Shown piece after piece: positions 1 through 8,801 of a stretch of 64,000 nt of DNA. The position numbers were made by a program, and so were the translations under genes. The stretch is from positions 3,720,001 to 3,784,000 of the forward strand of contig OZ243980.1 of assembly GCA_965214875.1 (NCBI GenBank). Direction: 5' to 3'. A model generated the notes under the pieces. The model did not search any database and had not been told where the DNA came from. It was given only the letters and a program-made list of their open reading frames with translations. The DNA is from CBDAUN01 sp965214875. GTDB taxonomy: Bacteria > Pseudomonadota > Gammaproteobacteria > Arenicellales > JAJDZL01. Within the stretch, counting starts at the first letter, position 1, and each line of letters begins with the position of its first letter.

Positions 1-26
1 GAGTTCCAAGAAAACTTCGTTCTCGT

Positions 27-1358
27 TCAGTAATTCAGGGTCTTTTTCAGGATGCTGTATTCGTTAGCGGTTTTAGTGTCTGTCTCAGCCAGCTTGGCAA
101 TCCGCTCGCAGGCGTGCAGCACAGAGGTATGGTGGCGGTCGGCGAAGAACTTGCCGACTGCGGGCAGGCTCTTGGTGGTCAAATCGCGGGCAAGCGACAT
201 CGCCATGTGGCGGGCGCGCACCAGATTGGCCTTGCGCCCTTTGCCTTGGATGTCCTCGGCGCGGACGCCGTAGAAATTTGCCACCGTCTGAAGGATATCC
301 TCAAGCTCAAGCGGCTTGGAGTTGTATCGAAGCATGTCTCGCAGTACCCGCTTGGTGACATCGATGGTGATCGGACGACCCAGGAAGCGGTGGTGCGCAA
401 TCAGCTGATTGAGCGCCCCCTCAAGCTCGCGCACATCCGGCTTGACCTTTTCTGCAATGAAATAGGTCACTTCGTCGTCTAGCTCGATGCCCTGCTTGGA
501 TGCTTTGGACATCAGAATGTTGACCCGGTGTTCGAATTCCGGCTCGTTGACCGGAGCGACAATGCCTTGCCCGAACCGCGACTTAAGACCGCTTTCGACC
601 TTGTCGAGCTCACGGTAGTACTGGTTGCAGGTAATGATGATTTGCTTGTTTGATTCCAGAAACTGGTTGAAAGTGCTGAAAAACTCGTTTTGAGACGCAC
701 TCGCGCCGGCAAACAGATGCACATCGTCGACCAGCAGAATGTCGAGCGACCGGTAGGTCAACTTGAATTGCTCGACCGCCTCGGGATTTTTCTTTCGAAA
801 CTGCCGCAAAAGATGCTCGACATAGTTTGATGCCTGAACGTAGCCGACTTTCGCGTTGGGCTCGCACTGCAAAATCCTGTGGCCTACCGCCTGCATCAGG
901 TGAGTCTTGCCAATGCCGACATTGCCGTAGATGTAGAGCGGGTTGGCATACCGAGCTCCCGGATTTTCGCCAACCGCCTCGGCTGCGGCATACGCGAACT
1001 TGTTCGAGTCGCCGAGCACGTAGTCCTCGAAGGTATACGTGGGATTGAGCTTGCCAAGACCGAATGGCAGACTTTGCTCAGGCCTGGGCGAGCGCGAAGT
1101 TTTGATCTTGGCTGCCGCTTTGGCAGGCCCGTTGGCCGCTATTTCGAGCCCGATTTCCATCTTTTGCCCGCAGACAGAGCTTGCTGCATCACAAATCAGT
1201 TCGATATAGTGCGTTCGGACCTCTTCGAACACATAGCGGTTTGGCGCGGAAAGCTTCAGCTTGCCACCGTCGCAGTCGCCCTTGAGGGGGCGGATCCAGC
1301 GATGATATTCGCTGGCTTCGACTCGGGCTTCCAGACGGTCAAGTATGATGGGCCACAT
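27..1358 (-). CDS. dnaA: Chromosomal replication initiator DnaA
   Basis: The 443-residue protein is a typical DnaA. Domain I lies at the N-terminus, followed by a short linker. The AAA+ module has Walker A GNVGIGKTH at about residues 145-153 and Walker B LLVDDVH. The C-terminal helix-turn-helix carries the signature HHTSVLHACERI. DnaA binds oriC boxes, melts the duplex and loads the helicase. The gene is divergent from rpmH, as around many gammaproteobacterial origins, so dnaN would be expected just left of position 1 but is outside the window. Family assignment is secure; the start is the ATG that gives the usual MWPIILDRLEARV-type N-terminus. Confidence 0.98.
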   Translation of the reverse strand: MWPIILDRLEARVEASEYHRWIRPLKGDCDGGKLKLSAPNRYVFEEVRTHYIELICDAASSVCGQKMEIGLEIAANGPAKAAAKIKTSRSPRPEQSLPFGLGKLNPTYTFEDYVLGDSNKFAYAAAEAVGENPGARYANPLYIYGNVGIGKTHLMQAVGHRILQCEPNAKVGYVQASNYVEHLLRQFRKKNPEAVEQFKLTYRSLDILLVDDVHLFAGASASQNEFFSTFNQFLESNKQIIITCNQYYRELDKVESGLKSRFGQGIVAPVNEPEFEHRVNILMSKASKQGIELDDEVTYFIAEKVKPDVRELEGALNQLIAHHRFLGRPITIDVTKRVLRDMLRYNSKPLELEDILQTVANFYGVRAEDIQGKGRKANLVRARHMAMSLARDLTTKSLPAVGKFFADRHHTSVLHACERIAKLAETDTKTANEYSILKKTLNY

Positions 1359-1782
1359 AGTTGTTGCTCGTTGTTCTTTGTGGTAGGTTGAATATGTTTC
1401 TGCGCTCGCACTTAATCAGTCCTCCTCAAGTGCCCCGGAGCCGTGAAGCTCGGTCAAACGGGTGTGACGCAATGTCCGATAGTGTGGACTATCGATTTTG
1501 GTTTGTAAAGCAAAAAAAATCAGACCGATTAAAAACAAACATCTATGTCGCTTGCACGAGAATTTGACAACCGCTTTGACGATTGGAAGTGAGAAAATCG
1601 GGCAAGATATGCATTCAAAATGTCGAAAAATTGTCAACATTGAATTTGCTATAATTTGCGCTTCGCTGATCAGCAACCGACTTGATCGGAGTTTGTCCAT
1701 GTGGGCCCGGCACTTACCGGGATCAGCTTATGCCGCCGGTTGCACCAGCATAGATTTTTTAGCTAAATTATTGGTTTTACAT
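1359..1782. other. dnaA-rpmH intergenic region, candidate oriC
   Basis: This AT-rich spacer separates divergent dnaA and rpmH, the position of oriC in Pseudomonas-type chromosomes. I see no exact TTATCCACA DnaA box on either strand. The nearest matches, such as TGTGGACTA near 1484, are weak. A perfect 7-bp inverted repeat, CGATAGT/ACTATCG with a 4-bp loop, lies at 1477-1494, and an A-rich stretch sits at 1509-1516. The origin call rests on synteny, not on boxes. Confidence 0.4.
1647..1655 (+). promoter_or_regulatory. Extended -10 promoter of rpmH operon
   Basis: TGCTATAAT matches the extended -10 consensus (TGn-TATAAT). It lies about 130 bases before rpmH and points towards rpmH-rnpA-yidD-yidC. 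There is no good -35 at 17 bases, which is usual for extended -10 promoters. Confidence 0.55.
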
Positions 1783-1917
1783 ATGAAACGCACCTTTCAA
1801 CCCAGTAACATAAAGCGCAAGCGCAAGCATGGTTTCCGCGCTCGGATGCGTACGCGCGGCGGTCGTGCAGTGATCAATGCAAGGCGGGCAAGAGGGCGCG
1901 CGCGGCTGAGTGCCTAA
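1783..1917 (+). CDS. rpmH: 50S ribosomal protein L34
   Basis: This encodes a 44-residue, very basic protein starting MKRTFQPSNIKRKRKHGF, the invariant L34 N-terminus. It ends with the expected RARLSA-type tail. L34 is a small structural protein of the large ribosomal subunit. The gene overlaps the rnpA start by 8 bases, the usual coupled arrangement. The ATG at 1783 gives full canonical length; the open frame extends further upstream but is not L34-like there. Confidence 0.97.
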   Translation: MKRTFQPSNIKRKRKHGFRARMRTRGGRAVINARRARGRARLSA

Positions 1918-2287
1918 GGCTCGCTCGCCGCGGTTCACTCTCCCAAAGTCTAGGCGGCTGCTACGTACCAGCGAATATCGGACGGTGTTCGGCCGCAATC
2001 GGCAGACATCGAATCGGCAGTTCCGCGTACTAGCCCGGTTCAAGCAGCCTCAAGCGCCGCCTCGACTTGGCGTTGTCGTGTCTCGCCGAGTGTCGCGCAG
2101 CGCCGTAGTTCGCAACCGCATCAAGCGGCAGGTCAGAGAATGTTTTCGACAGCGTCAAGCCGAACTTGCAGGCTGCGATCTGGTGGTTATTGCGCTAAAG
2201 GCAAGCGAAGGCATGCCAAAGGCGATTCTTCGAGAAAGCTTAGAAAAATTACTGCAACAAGTAGCCAGGCAATGCAAAAAACGTTGA
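1910..2287 (+). CDS. rnpA: Ribonuclease P protein component
   Basis: The basic 125-residue protein has the RnpA core: FTLPKSRRLL near the N-terminus and the RNR-type motif SRRVSRSAVVRNRIKR in the middle. It binds the RNase P RNA and assists 5' maturation of tRNA precursors. It starts with GTG inside the end of rpmH and overlaps yidD at its 3' end, so translation is probably coupled. Length and motifs are normal. Confidence 0.96.
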   Translation: MPKARSPRFTLPKSRRLLRTSEYRTVFGRNRQTSNRQFRVLARFKQPQAPPRLGVVVSRRVSRSAVVRNRIKRQVRECFRQRQAELAGCDLVVIALKASEGMPKAILRESLEKLLQQVARQCKKR

Positions 2288-2487
2288 TTGCGCTAATTCG
2301 CGCGTACCGATATGTTGCAAGTCCCATGCTTGGTCCGTGCTGCCGCTTCTATCCCACCTGCTCAAGCTATGCGCTCGAGGCGGTTCAGCGACATGGTCCG
2401 TGGCGAGGCGCATGGCTCGCGGTCAAAAGGGTGGGAAAGTGCCATCCATGGCATCCAGGCGGGGTCGACCCGGTTCCTGAAGACTAA
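2272..2487 (+). CDS. yidD: Membrane protein insertion efficiency factor YidD
   Basis: The 71-residue protein has the family hallmark of conserved Cys and Pro residues, GPCCRFYPTCSSYALEA followed by GKCHPWHPGGVDPVP. YidD is thought to assist YidC-dependent membrane insertion at the inner leaflet. The ATG at 2272 lies within the end of rnpA; the longer upstream reading is rejected because it is rnpA in another frame. It sits between rnpA and yidC as expected. Confidence 0.95.
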   Translation: MQKTLIALIRAYRYVASPMLGPCCRFYPTCSSYALEAVQRHGPWRGAWLAVKRVGKCHPWHPGGVDPVPED

Positions 2488-2499
2488 TAGTTCGAAGTG

Positions 2500-4203
2500 A
2501 TGGATTTCCAACGTGCCGCCTTGGCGATCGCGCTTGGCCTGCTGCTGTTGCTGATCTGGCAGGCTTGGGTCGAGTACGAAACCGACAAGAATCTGGCCCG
2601 GCAGACGACGGCTGGGGCCGAGCAGGATATTCCGAATGCTCCGGCAGCGCCTGCCATTTCAAACGATGCCGGTATTCCGCAAGCGCCAGCTGCGCCGGCA
2701 GCGTCCTCAGCGGTGCCGGCCGTAAGCCAGGCCGTTGAGCGGGTCTCGACGCTGGAAACCGCGCAGCGCATCAAGGTCGAGACGGATGTTTTCAAAGTCG
2801 AGATCGATACCTTGGGCGGCGATCTCAGGGATGCCCGCTTGCATGCCTATCCGGTGGCGACCGATCAGCCGGATACGCCATTTCCTCTGCTTAAAGATAC
2901 CGGTCCGGATTTGATTGTGGCGCAATCAGGCCTGATCGGACAGGAGGACTATCCGAACCACAAGACCCAGTATGCGGCCCGCTCGCTATCGTATTCGCTG
3001 CAAGACGGCAGCGAAACGTTAAGCGTGCCGCTTGATTGGACTTCGCCTGACGGCATCGCCTACACCAAGGTATACACTTTCTACCGCGATAGCTACCTGG
3101 TGGATGTTGAATATCGGATTGCCAACAACAGTGGTCAGGACTGGCAAGGCTACATGTACGGTCAGTTTATGAGTACCGAATTCGTTCCCGATAGCGAGGG
3201 GTTCTGGATTTTCCGCGCCTTGCCAAGCTATCGAGGCGCTGCGGTCTACACAGCTGAAGACAAGTACGAGAAGATCGACTATGGCGAAATTCGAGACGAG
3301 GATTTGTCGCAGCAGACCGATTCGGGCTGGGTGGCCATGTTGCAGCACTATTTCGTCAGTGCCTGGCTGCCGCAAGACAATGCGCCATATCGGATGTATA
3401 CGCGCGCCTTGGGCGCGGGCGGCACTGAGCCGCGCTATCAGGCTGGCTATGTAGCGCTCTCGCCTACCGCTATCGCCGCCGGATCAACCGGCACGCTGAG
3501 TTCGCGGCTTTATGTCGGCCCGAAAGAGCAAAGAAGAATCAAGGAGCCTGCAGAGGGTCTGATCCTTACCGTCGACTATGGCTGGCTTACGCCTGTGTCT
3601 TCGCCGCTTTTTTGGATCCTGAGAGAAATTCACAATATTGTCGGCAACTGGGGCTGGTCGATCATCATTCTAACCTTGATGGTCAAGCTCGTGTTCTACC
3701 CGCTGTCAGCTGCGAGCTACAAGTCGATGGCAAAGATGAAAAAACTGCAGCCGCGGCTGAAAACGCTTAAGGAGCGCTATGGTGACGACAAGCAGAAGAT
3801 GAATCAGGAGATGATGTCGATCTATAAAAAAGAGAAGATTAATCCTCTTGGAGGCTGTCTGCCCATTTTGATTCAAATTCCCGTATTCATCGCTCTTTAC
3901 TGGGTTTTGCTTGAAAGTGTCGAGCTGCGTCAGGCGCCGTTCATATTCTGGCTCAACGATCTGTCGGTCAAGGATCCGTTCTATGTGTTGCCAGTCTTGA
4001 TGGGCGCTTCGATGTTCGCGCAGCAGTTTCTCAACCCGACACCGCTTGATGCCATGCAGAAAAACATCATGATGAGCCTTCCGATCGTGTTCACCGTGTT
4101 CTTTTTGTGGTTTCCGGCCGGCTTGGTGCTGTACTGGCTGGTCAACAACATCTTGTCGATTGCTCAGCAGTGGTACATAACGCGCAAATTGATACCCTCG
4201 TAG
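2500..4203 (+). CDS. yidC: Membrane protein insertase YidC
   Basis: The 567-residue protein starts MDFQRAALAIALG, like other gammaproteobacterial YidC proteins. It has an N-terminal membrane anchor (about residues 5-20) and a large periplasmic beta domain (about 60-340). The conserved insertase core contains LGGCLPILIQIPVFIALYW and a C-terminal hairpin WFPAGLVLYWLVNN. It inserts proteins with or without SecYEG. A GTG at 2497 is one codon upstream; the ATG at 2500 matches the family start. mnmE follows almost directly. Confidence 0.97.
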   Translation: MDFQRAALAIALGLLLLLIWQAWVEYETDKNLARQTTAGAEQDIPNAPAAPAISNDAGIPQAPAAPAASSAVPAVSQAVERVSTLETAQRIKVETDVFKVEIDTLGGDLRDARLHAYPVATDQPDTPFPLLKDTGPDLIVAQSGLIGQEDYPNHKTQYAARSLSYSLQDGSETLSVPLDWTSPDGIAYTKVYTFYRDSYLVDVEYRIANNSGQDWQGYMYGQFMSTEFVPDSEGFWIFRALPSYRGAAVYTAEDKYEKIDYGEIRDEDLSQQTDSGWVAMLQHYFVSAWLPQDNAPYRMYTRALGAGGTEPRYQAGYVALSPTAIAAGSTGTLSSRLYVGPKEQRRIKEPAEGLILTVDYGWLTPVSSPLFWILREIHNIVGNWGWSIIILTLMVKLVFYPLSAASYKSMAKMKKLQPRLKTLKERYGDDKQKMNQEMMSIYKKEKINPLGGCLPILIQIPVFIALYWVLLESVELRQAPFIFWLNDLSVKDPFYVLPVLMGASMFAQQFLNPTPLDAMQKNIMMSLPIVFTVFFLWFPAGLVLYWLVNNILSIAQQWYITRKLIPS

Positions 4204-4214
4204 ATGCGCAGCCT

Positions 4215-5573
4215 TTGGATGATGGCACCGACCGCGCTGACCAAACCATAGTCGCTGTTGCCACCGTGCCTGGCAAAAGCGGGATCGGCGTTATCCGCAT
4301 CTCGGGCGAGCGGGCCGAGGAAATTGGCAATCGCATCGTCGATCAGCCGCTGTCGGCGGCGCGCATTTCGCTTCGGAAGTTTTGCGACCCCGAAGGTCGC
4401 GCGATTGATGAAGGCATGGCGTTGCTGTTCAAGGCGCCGCGTTCGTATACCGGCGAGGATGTTTGCGAGCTTCAATGCCATGGCTCGCCAATCGTTCAGG
4501 CGGTGCTGCTTGAGACAGTCGTGGGGCACGGCGCCCGCTTGGCTGAGCCTGGCGAGTACACCCGTCGTGCGTTTGCAAATGGCAAGATCGATCTGGCGCA
4601 GGCTGAGGCGGTTGCAGATCTGATTGCAAGCTCGACCGAATCGGCCGCGCGCTCAGCGATGCGGTCGCTGACAGGAGAGTTTTCACGTCATATCGAAAAG
4701 ATCTCAGACGAGCTTATGCGACTAAGGGTTCATGTGGAGGCGGCCATTGACTTTCCGGAAGACGAGGTTGACCTGCTGGCTGAAGCAAATCTGACTCGTG
4801 CGATCGCCACTGTCGCAGACGATCTCGCCCGCCTTGATCGGCTGGCCGATAAGGGCGTTTTGCTTCGCGAAGGCGCTAAGGTCGCGATTGCAGGCTTGCC
4901 CAACGCAGGCAAGTCCAGCTTGTTGAACCGGTTTGCGGGCGAGTCGCGCGCGATCGTCGCGGCGACACCCGGAACAACAAGAGACACAATAGAAATAACT
5001 ATTAATATCAATGGATTGGCGGTTCAAATCATAGATACGGCAGGGGTGCGCGACACCGACGACGCAATCGAGGCGCAAGGTGTTGAACGGGCCTGGAAGA
5101 CGATGCGCGATGCTGATCTAGTTCTTTATGTGATCGATGCTCAGCGGGGGCTCAGGCCGTATGACAAGACCAATCTTGCATCGCTAGCGGGCAGCAAAGC
5201 TATTGTCGTTTGGAGCAAGATCGACATCGCCGATGGAAAGAGGGCGCCGAATGAATCCATGGAGTTTCCGCAAGTATCTGTTTCTGCCAAGAAAGGAGAT
5301 GGCTTTGATGAATTGCGCGAGCGCATGGCATCATCTGCTGGGGCCGAATTCGACGATGGCGTGTTTCTCGCGCGAAGGCGGCATCTTGAATCGATCCGCG
5401 AGGCCCGCGAGGCTCTGGACCAGGCCAGAGTTTTGCTGAATAACCGCCTAGTTGGCGATCTTATGGCAGAAGACCTTCGGCAAGCGCAGCTGGCACTTGG
5501 GGCTATTACAGGCCAGGTCAGCACGGAGGACTTGCTCGGAGAGATATTTTCGAGCTTTTGCATCGGAAAGTAG
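4215..5573 (+). CDS. mnmE: tRNA modification GTPase MnmE
   Basis: MnmE acts with MnmG to form the cmnm5/mnm5 group on U34 of certain tRNAs. The N-terminal formyl-THF-binding domain includes GKSGIGVIRISG. A helical domain carries an inserted Ras-like G domain with P-loop GLPNAGKSS, switch TPGTTRDT and DTAG. The C-terminus is the essential CIGK. The usual NKxD motif reads SKID. No ATG fits: the best start is TTG at 4215, 12 bases after yidC, giving the canonical beginning DDGTDRADQTIVAVAT. The start is therefore less certain than the identity. Confidence 0.93.
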   Translation: MDDGTDRADQTIVAVATVPGKSGIGVIRISGERAEEIGNRIVDQPLSAARISLRKFCDPEGRAIDEGMALLFKAPRSYTGEDVCELQCHGSPIVQAVLLETVVGHGARLAEPGEYTRRAFANGKIDLAQAEAVADLIASSTESAARSAMRSLTGEFSRHIEKISDELMRLRVHVEAAIDFPEDEVDLLAEANLTRAIATVADDLARLDRLADKGVLLREGAKVAIAGLPNAGKSSLLNRFAGESRAIVAATPGTTRDTIEITININGLAVQIIDTAGVRDTDDAIEAQGVERAWKTMRDADLVLYVIDAQRGLRPYDKTNLASLAGSKAIVVWSKIDIADGKRAPNESMEFPQVSVSAKKGDGFDELRERMASSAGAEFDDGVFLARRRHLESIREAREALDQARVLLNNRLVGDLMAEDLRQAQLALGAITGQVSTEDLLGEIFSSFCIGK

Positions 5574-5748
5574 CCAATATGGCTGTTTTTCGCCGCAATC
5601 TGCTTGGAGGGCCGTTGCCGGGGGTTGCGAGAAAACGACACGCTTCTCGCCGATACAACAGGATATACAATAAGGTATAGCTCTTTGAGCAATCTATCGG
5701 AGTCTTTACCGTACGCTCAATCTATCAATTAGAGGTCAAAATCGGACG

Positions 5749-6684
5749 ATGATTCGCACACGAGGACAATGTGCAAAAATACTGATGCGCATGGCGGCTT
5801 TCTTGCTAGCCGCCGCGGCAATCGTCGTCTGGCAGCGCGAGTATTTGGTCAAGCTGTATTTTGAAAATCAGGTTACTCAGGTGGGCTGGTTTGTCAACGG
5901 CGCGATTTTGCTGCTGTTCATTAGCGGGCTTGCACGGCTTATCCAGCTGTTTCTGTTCTATGACCGCGAAGAGCAGATGCTTGACCAGTTCAAGCGCAGC
6001 TTTACTCACGGCTCGCATGAGGAGGTCGTTTCGGCGGTGCCTTCGAATTCGATCATCGGCAGCCGCTACTCCACCATAGTGGACTTTTACAGCGCTAGAA
6101 CTGAAATCAACCACAATGCGCTAGCATCGACACTGCTGGCGCAAGAGACCAGCCGGACGAGCTTTCCGAAATTTGTCAACAATGTGCTGATTCTAAGCGG
6201 TGTATTCGGCACAATAGTATCGCTTACCGTGGCCTTGCTCGGCGCATCGTCGGTCATCGAGCAGACCGAGAGCGTAGGTGCCTTGAACACGGTCATTCAC
6301 GGCATGTCGACGGCGCTTTCGACTACCATGACGGCGATTCTTTCCTATTTCTTCTTCGCCTATTTCTACTTGAAGCTGCTGGATACCCAGTCGCACATTC
6401 TTGGACGCATTGAACATGTCTCAGCGACATTGCTGATTCCGAAATACCAGGTCGCGACCCGCTCTCCTGAACAGAATATGAACGACATGCTGATTCGCAC
6501 TAGCGAGGCGCTTGCGCATTTTGAACAATCGGTCAGGACGATTGACCGGATCAATGTTCGGCAAAGCGAAATGTTCGAGCAAATTCGCCAAATCATGGAA
6601 ATGAACTCCACGACGCTGGAGGAAATCAAGATTTTGCTTCGCGACGGCTTCAGACTGGGCGGCCCGGTAGACCGCGACCCATGA
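5749..6684 (+). CDS. TolQ/ExbB/MotA-family proton-channel subunit
   Basis: The 311-residue protein has a first membrane helix at about 13-27, a second at about 46-65, and two long helices at about 145-165 and 190-212. The third contains FGTIVSLTVALLG and the fourth STALSTTMTAILSYF, the small-residue, Thr-rich pattern of the TolQ/ExbB/MotA stator family. The C-terminal cytoplasmic tail of about 90 residues is helical. It overlaps the next gene by 4 bases, whose product has a MotB/ExbD-type helix, so the two probably form one stator unit. The start at 5749 follows AGAGGT. The load it drives is unknown. Confidence 0.8.
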   Translation: MIRTRGQCAKILMRMAAFLLAAAAIVVWQREYLVKLYFENQVTQVGWFVNGAILLLFISGLARLIQLFLFYDREEQMLDQFKRSFTHGSHEEVVSAVPSNSIIGSRYSTIVDFYSARTEINHNALASTLLAQETSRTSFPKFVNNVLILSGVFGTIVSLTVALLGASSVIEQTESVGALNTVIHGMSTALSTTMTAILSYFFFAYFYLKLLDTQSHILGRIEHVSATLLIPKYQVATRSPEQNMNDMLIRTSEALAHFEQSVRTIDRINVRQSEMFEQIRQIMEMNSTTLEEIKILLRDGFRLGGPVDRDP

Positions 6685-8759
6685 GCGCCCGTACTGATGG
6701 ATTCGTCGATCTAAGAGTCCATCAGGCAACACATGCCAGCCATTCGGACGAAAGCATCTGGCCCTCGTTCACCGACATCATGATGGTTATCGTGATGGTT
6801 TTTCTGATGGCGTCGGTGATTTTGATGGCGCGCAATATAGAATTGGGCCAGCGGCTTACCGACTCGCTGGCTGGTGAGGATTTGGCGGTAAACCAGGTGC
6901 GGACGCTGCAACAGCAGGCCGCTACTTTGAGTGCCACCATTGAAGAGATTTCCGCGCTGCTTGATGCAACCCGGCGTCAGCGCGATGCGTTCGCCGCGAC
7001 ATCCGAGCAGCAAGGCCGGCAAATCAGCGAGCTTGAACAGGCGAGGGAAGATCTGCAAAGCGCCAAATTGCAACTAGAGATTCGTGCCGAGGGGCTGCAG
7101 AATCAGGTTGCATCGCTATCCGCCGATATTGACTCCTTGAAGTCGGAGCGAAGCTCGCTAACCGACCGGGTCGATTCGATGACTGCGGTTGCGCGAGATA
7201 TGGAAAAACTGCTTGCTGAGCGCCAGGCCGAACTTGATGCGCGCCAAACGCGGCTTGCAGAAACGCAGAAGGACCTCGAGGTGGTTCAAGCGCTGCTTAA
7301 AGCGTCTGCCAGCGAACTTCGGGCCGTTCAGGCGGAATATGCCGTGTTCACGCAGGAGTATGACCAGCTGCAGAAAGCGGACGAGCTTAAATCAGATCAG
7401 CTCGCGCAACTTCGGCAGGACATCGAGATGCAGGCAGACGCCATCGAGGAGCGCAATCTTGAACTTGAGACGCTGAACGAGGCGTATCGTGCAAAACTGG
7501 CTGAGCTTGAGCAGCTGGTCGCGCTGAGTGCCGCCCAAGGCGAGCAGATAGGCGATCTTTCGCAGACTGCGCGGGAACGCTCTGAGCAGTTGCAAGCGCG
7601 GCAGCGGCAGCTTGAATCTCTGCGCGCATCCTATGAGCGACGCAATCAGGAGCTCGAACAGCTCAAGCGGTCCTACGAAGAAGGCCTGCGCACGATTGCA
7701 ATGCTGACCGCTGAGGCGCAACGCTCGCAGACGCAGATTGCCGAGTTGACCGGCCGCAGCGAAGCGGGAGAAGCGCAGGCGGCGAGCTTGCAGGTCGAGC
7801 TTGGGCAGTTGAAAGTCGATATCGCCGAGGCGCAGGCGGCGAAGCAGCGCAACGAGGAGCAGATCAGCAGCCTGATTGCCGTGATACGCAACCGGGATCG
7901 TGAAATCAGCGAGCAAATGCAAGCCGATCGCGAACGGCTTGATCGAATTGCGGCGTTGATCGCCGAGCGCGATGCGCTAAGGCGGGATGCGGATCGTTTC
8001 AGGCGGACCGCCGAGGAGCGGCAGGCGGCTATCGATACGCTGCAACTTGCGACCGCGCAAGGCGAGCAGGTGCAGCTTGAAGCAGCGACATTGCAGGCCA
8101 TCAACGAAGCGCAGCGCGAAGAGCTCGAAAATCTCCGCAGGCAGAATGTCGACCGCATGGTCGATCTGGCGACGTTGCAGGCTGAAGCCGATGAGCAGAG
8201 CCGGCAATTGCGTCGGCTGCGTGAGGAATCAGCGCGCAAGCAGCAAGAGCTTGAAGAGCAAATTCAGGAGCAAAAGATCCGGATTGCGGGCTTGTCGCTA
8301 GAAAATGCCAGTCTGGAGTCGAAACGGACCTCGACGGATTCTGAACTTCAGGAATTGAAGGCGGCCTATCAGCAAAGGCTGCGTGAGGCCGAAGCTGCTT
8401 TGCGCGCCCATAGCGAAGAGTCGAGCCAGCTGCGCGACCAGATCGTGGATCTGGAAGAAAGCCAGATCATGCTCAAGCCGGAGCGAAGTCCGGTCGGCCG
8501 GTACGTTGTGCGGATATGGTATTCCAGGCCCCAAGGCAGCTTTGAACCTTTATTGGCGTATAGTTTGCCGAACGAGCCGCCAAAAGCGCGGTCTGTGAGC
8601 CTTGAATTGCTGGAAACAGCGCTGCGGCAGCTGAAAAGCGAGCGCGAAGAAGGCCTGTACATTCGGATTGTCATTGAGGAGGGCGAATCGATTTCGCACA
8701 CCGAAGCGATTCGCTTTACACAAGGGATTCGCGGGCGATATGATTACTATTCGCAATAG
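6681..8759 (+). CDS. MotB/ZorB-like membrane-anchored coiled-coil protein
   Basis: The 692-residue protein opens with one membrane helix preceded by WPSFTDIMMVIVMVFLM (about residues 27-44). The Asp in that motif fits the proton-carrying Asp of MotB/ExbD/ZorB proteins. About 530 residues of near-continuous Glu/Gln/Leu/Arg-rich coiled coil follow. The last 90-100 residues form a small alpha/beta domain (VGRYVVRIWYSRP, GLYIRIVIEEGE). No OmpA peptidoglycan-binding domain is apparent. It is translationally coupled to the TolQ-like gene. I read it as the rotor or load-bearing partner of an ion-driven motor; its function is not known. Confidence 0.75.
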   Translation: MSARTDGFVDLRVHQATHASHSDESIWPSFTDIMMVIVMVFLMASVILMARNIELGQRLTDSLAGEDLAVNQVRTLQQQAATLSATIEEISALLDATRRQRDAFAATSEQQGRQISELEQAREDLQSAKLQLEIRAEGLQNQVASLSADIDSLKSERSSLTDRVDSMTAVARDMEKLLAERQAELDARQTRLAETQKDLEVVQALLKASASELRAVQAEYAVFTQEYDQLQKADELKSDQLAQLRQDIEMQADAIEERNLELETLNEAYRAKLAELEQLVALSAAQGEQIGDLSQTARERSEQLQARQRQLESLRASYERRNQELEQLKRSYEEGLRTIAMLTAEAQRSQTQIAELTGRSEAGEAQAASLQVELGQLKVDIAEAQAAKQRNEEQISSLIAVIRNRDREISEQMQADRERLDRIAALIAERDALRRDADRFRRTAEERQAAIDTLQLATAQGEQVQLEAATLQAINEAQREELENLRRQNVDRMVDLATLQAEADEQSRQLRRLREESARKQQELEEQIQEQKIRIAGLSLENASLESKRTSTDSELQELKAAYQQRLREAEAALRAHSEESSQLRDQIVDLEESQIMLKPERSPVGRYVVRIWYSRPQGSFEPLLAYSLPNEPPKARSVSLELLETALRQLKSEREEGLYIRIVIEEGESISHTEAIRFTQGIRGRYDYYSQ

Positions 8760-8801
8760 TGCGCGATACCGGTAGCGCATGTCGGGGAAAAAGGAAAAGG
8801 T

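Noticed and set aside
4107..4214. Longer N-terminus for MnmE starting inside yidC
   Set aside because: The extra residues do not match the family and overlap the conserved yidC 3' end.
7392..8239. Long open frames antisense to the coiled-coil gene
   Set aside because: They are by-products of the Glu/Gln/Leu codon pattern of the coiled coil, are Leu/Arg/Ser-rich and have no family features.
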